Positions 5,915 through 6,201 of a stretch of DNA of 6,201 bases are shown here, piece by piece. The notes under the pieces were generated by a model that was not told the origin of the DNA, searched no databases, and worked only from the letters and a program-made list of their open reading frames with translations. The stretch's first letter is position 1; every line of letters starts with the position of its first letter. This DNA is from Alphaproteobacteria bacterium (GTDB lineage Bacteria; Pseudomonadota; Alphaproteobacteria; JAJFFI01). Made by a program: the position numbers and the translations under genes. The DNA lies in NCBI GenBank assembly GCA_021776755.1, contig JAJFFI010000384.1, positions 1 through 6,201 of the forward strand. The letters run 5' to 3'.

Positions 5915-6201
5915 CTAGAGAAACAACACCGCGGCGAGCAGGATCGCGATTTCCGCGGCCTGCTGACACGCGCCGAGCACGTCGCCGGTGATGCCGCCGA
6001 GGACCCGGCGGGCGAGCGTGGCGGTACCCCATGCAGCAGCAAGGCCCGCAATCGCGGCGCCGAAGCCTGCAAGCGGGAACAGGAACAGCAGGACAAGCAG
6101 CAGCCCGACCGCGACCGATTGGAGAACCCGTTCGGGCGGGGGCGCGCCGCCTTCGGCGGCCATGCCCTCGCGCGACGCCATCGGGAAATTGAGCCGGATC
6201 A
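5915..6201 (-). CDS. cobS: Adenosylcobinamide-GDP ribazoletransferase, C-terminal part
   Basis: The frame is open to the right edge, so the start lies outside; the ATG at 6181 is internal because in-frame codons reading IRLNFP precede it. Ninety-four C-terminal residues are visible. CobS is the inner-membrane cobalamin synthase that joins adenosylcobinamide-GDP to alpha-ribazole (or its 5'-phosphate). The diagnostic block is RRVLGGITGDVLGACQQAAE, with the GGxTGDxxGA signature found near the C-terminus of all CobS proteins. The sequence REGMA near the left of the fragment matches the usual R-x-D/E-G-x-G loop. Three hydrophobic segments can be seen: VAVGLLLVLLFLFPLAG, AAIAGLAAAWGTA and the terminal AEIAILLAAVLFL. 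The acidic metal-binding motif of the N-terminal half is not in the window. The gene leads directly into the histidine phosphatase with an 18-base gap, consistent with one operon. Confidence 0.95.
   Translation of the reverse strand, partial: IRLNFPMASREGMAAEGGAPPPERVLQSVAVGLLLVLLFLFPLAGFGAAIAGLAAAWGTATLARRVLGGITGDVLGACQQAAEIAILLAAVLFL

Overview
The window is GC-rich (about two thirds G+C by eye) and tightly packed. It looks like a segment of a free-living proteobacterial chromosome, most likely an alphaproteobacterium. That taxonomic guess rests on the base composition, the late cobalamin genes with a divergent CobD-like protein, and the WWWVRHAPV-type histidine phosphatase next to cobS. There is no RNA gene, insertion sequence, phage gene or CRISPR array, and no gene-free stretch longer than about 120 bases.

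Layout. Positions 2-376 (+) carry the 3' end of an ankyrin-repeat gene, which converges on a PHBH-fold FAD monooxygenase gene (443-1534, -). A 50-base gap separates the monooxygenase start from a divergently read CobD/CbiB-family membrane protein (1585-2520, +). Its stop codon lies one base from the stop of an oppositely oriented VOC (glyoxalase-fold) gene (2522-2947, -). The rest of the window is read on the minus strand. In transcription order it holds cobS (enters from beyond the right edge, ends at 5915), a CobC-like histidine phosphatase (5240-5896), a secreted SYLF-domain protein (4446-5120), cobQ (2951-4420) and the VOC gene.

How the genes fit together. CobQ amidates adenosylcobyrinate a,c-diamide to adenosylcobyrate. 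CobD/CbiB attaches the aminopropanol arm. CobS joins GDP-cobinamide to alpha-ribazole (or its phosphate), and the phosphatase removes the phosphate. The window is therefore a late-stage (nucleotide-loop) adenosylcobalamin cluster. The SYLF, VOC and flavin monooxygenase genes have no known place in this pathway. The VOC gene nevertheless looks translationally coupled to cobQ, and the SYLF gene sits only 25 bases upstream of cobQ.

Most of the content is recognisable housekeeping material, and I found no clear evidence of a wholly new system. The points most worth following are the strongly diverged CobD-like protein, which lacks several residues I regard as family hallmarks; the embedded SYLF and VOC genes; and the compact divergent region between the monooxygenase and cobD-like genes.
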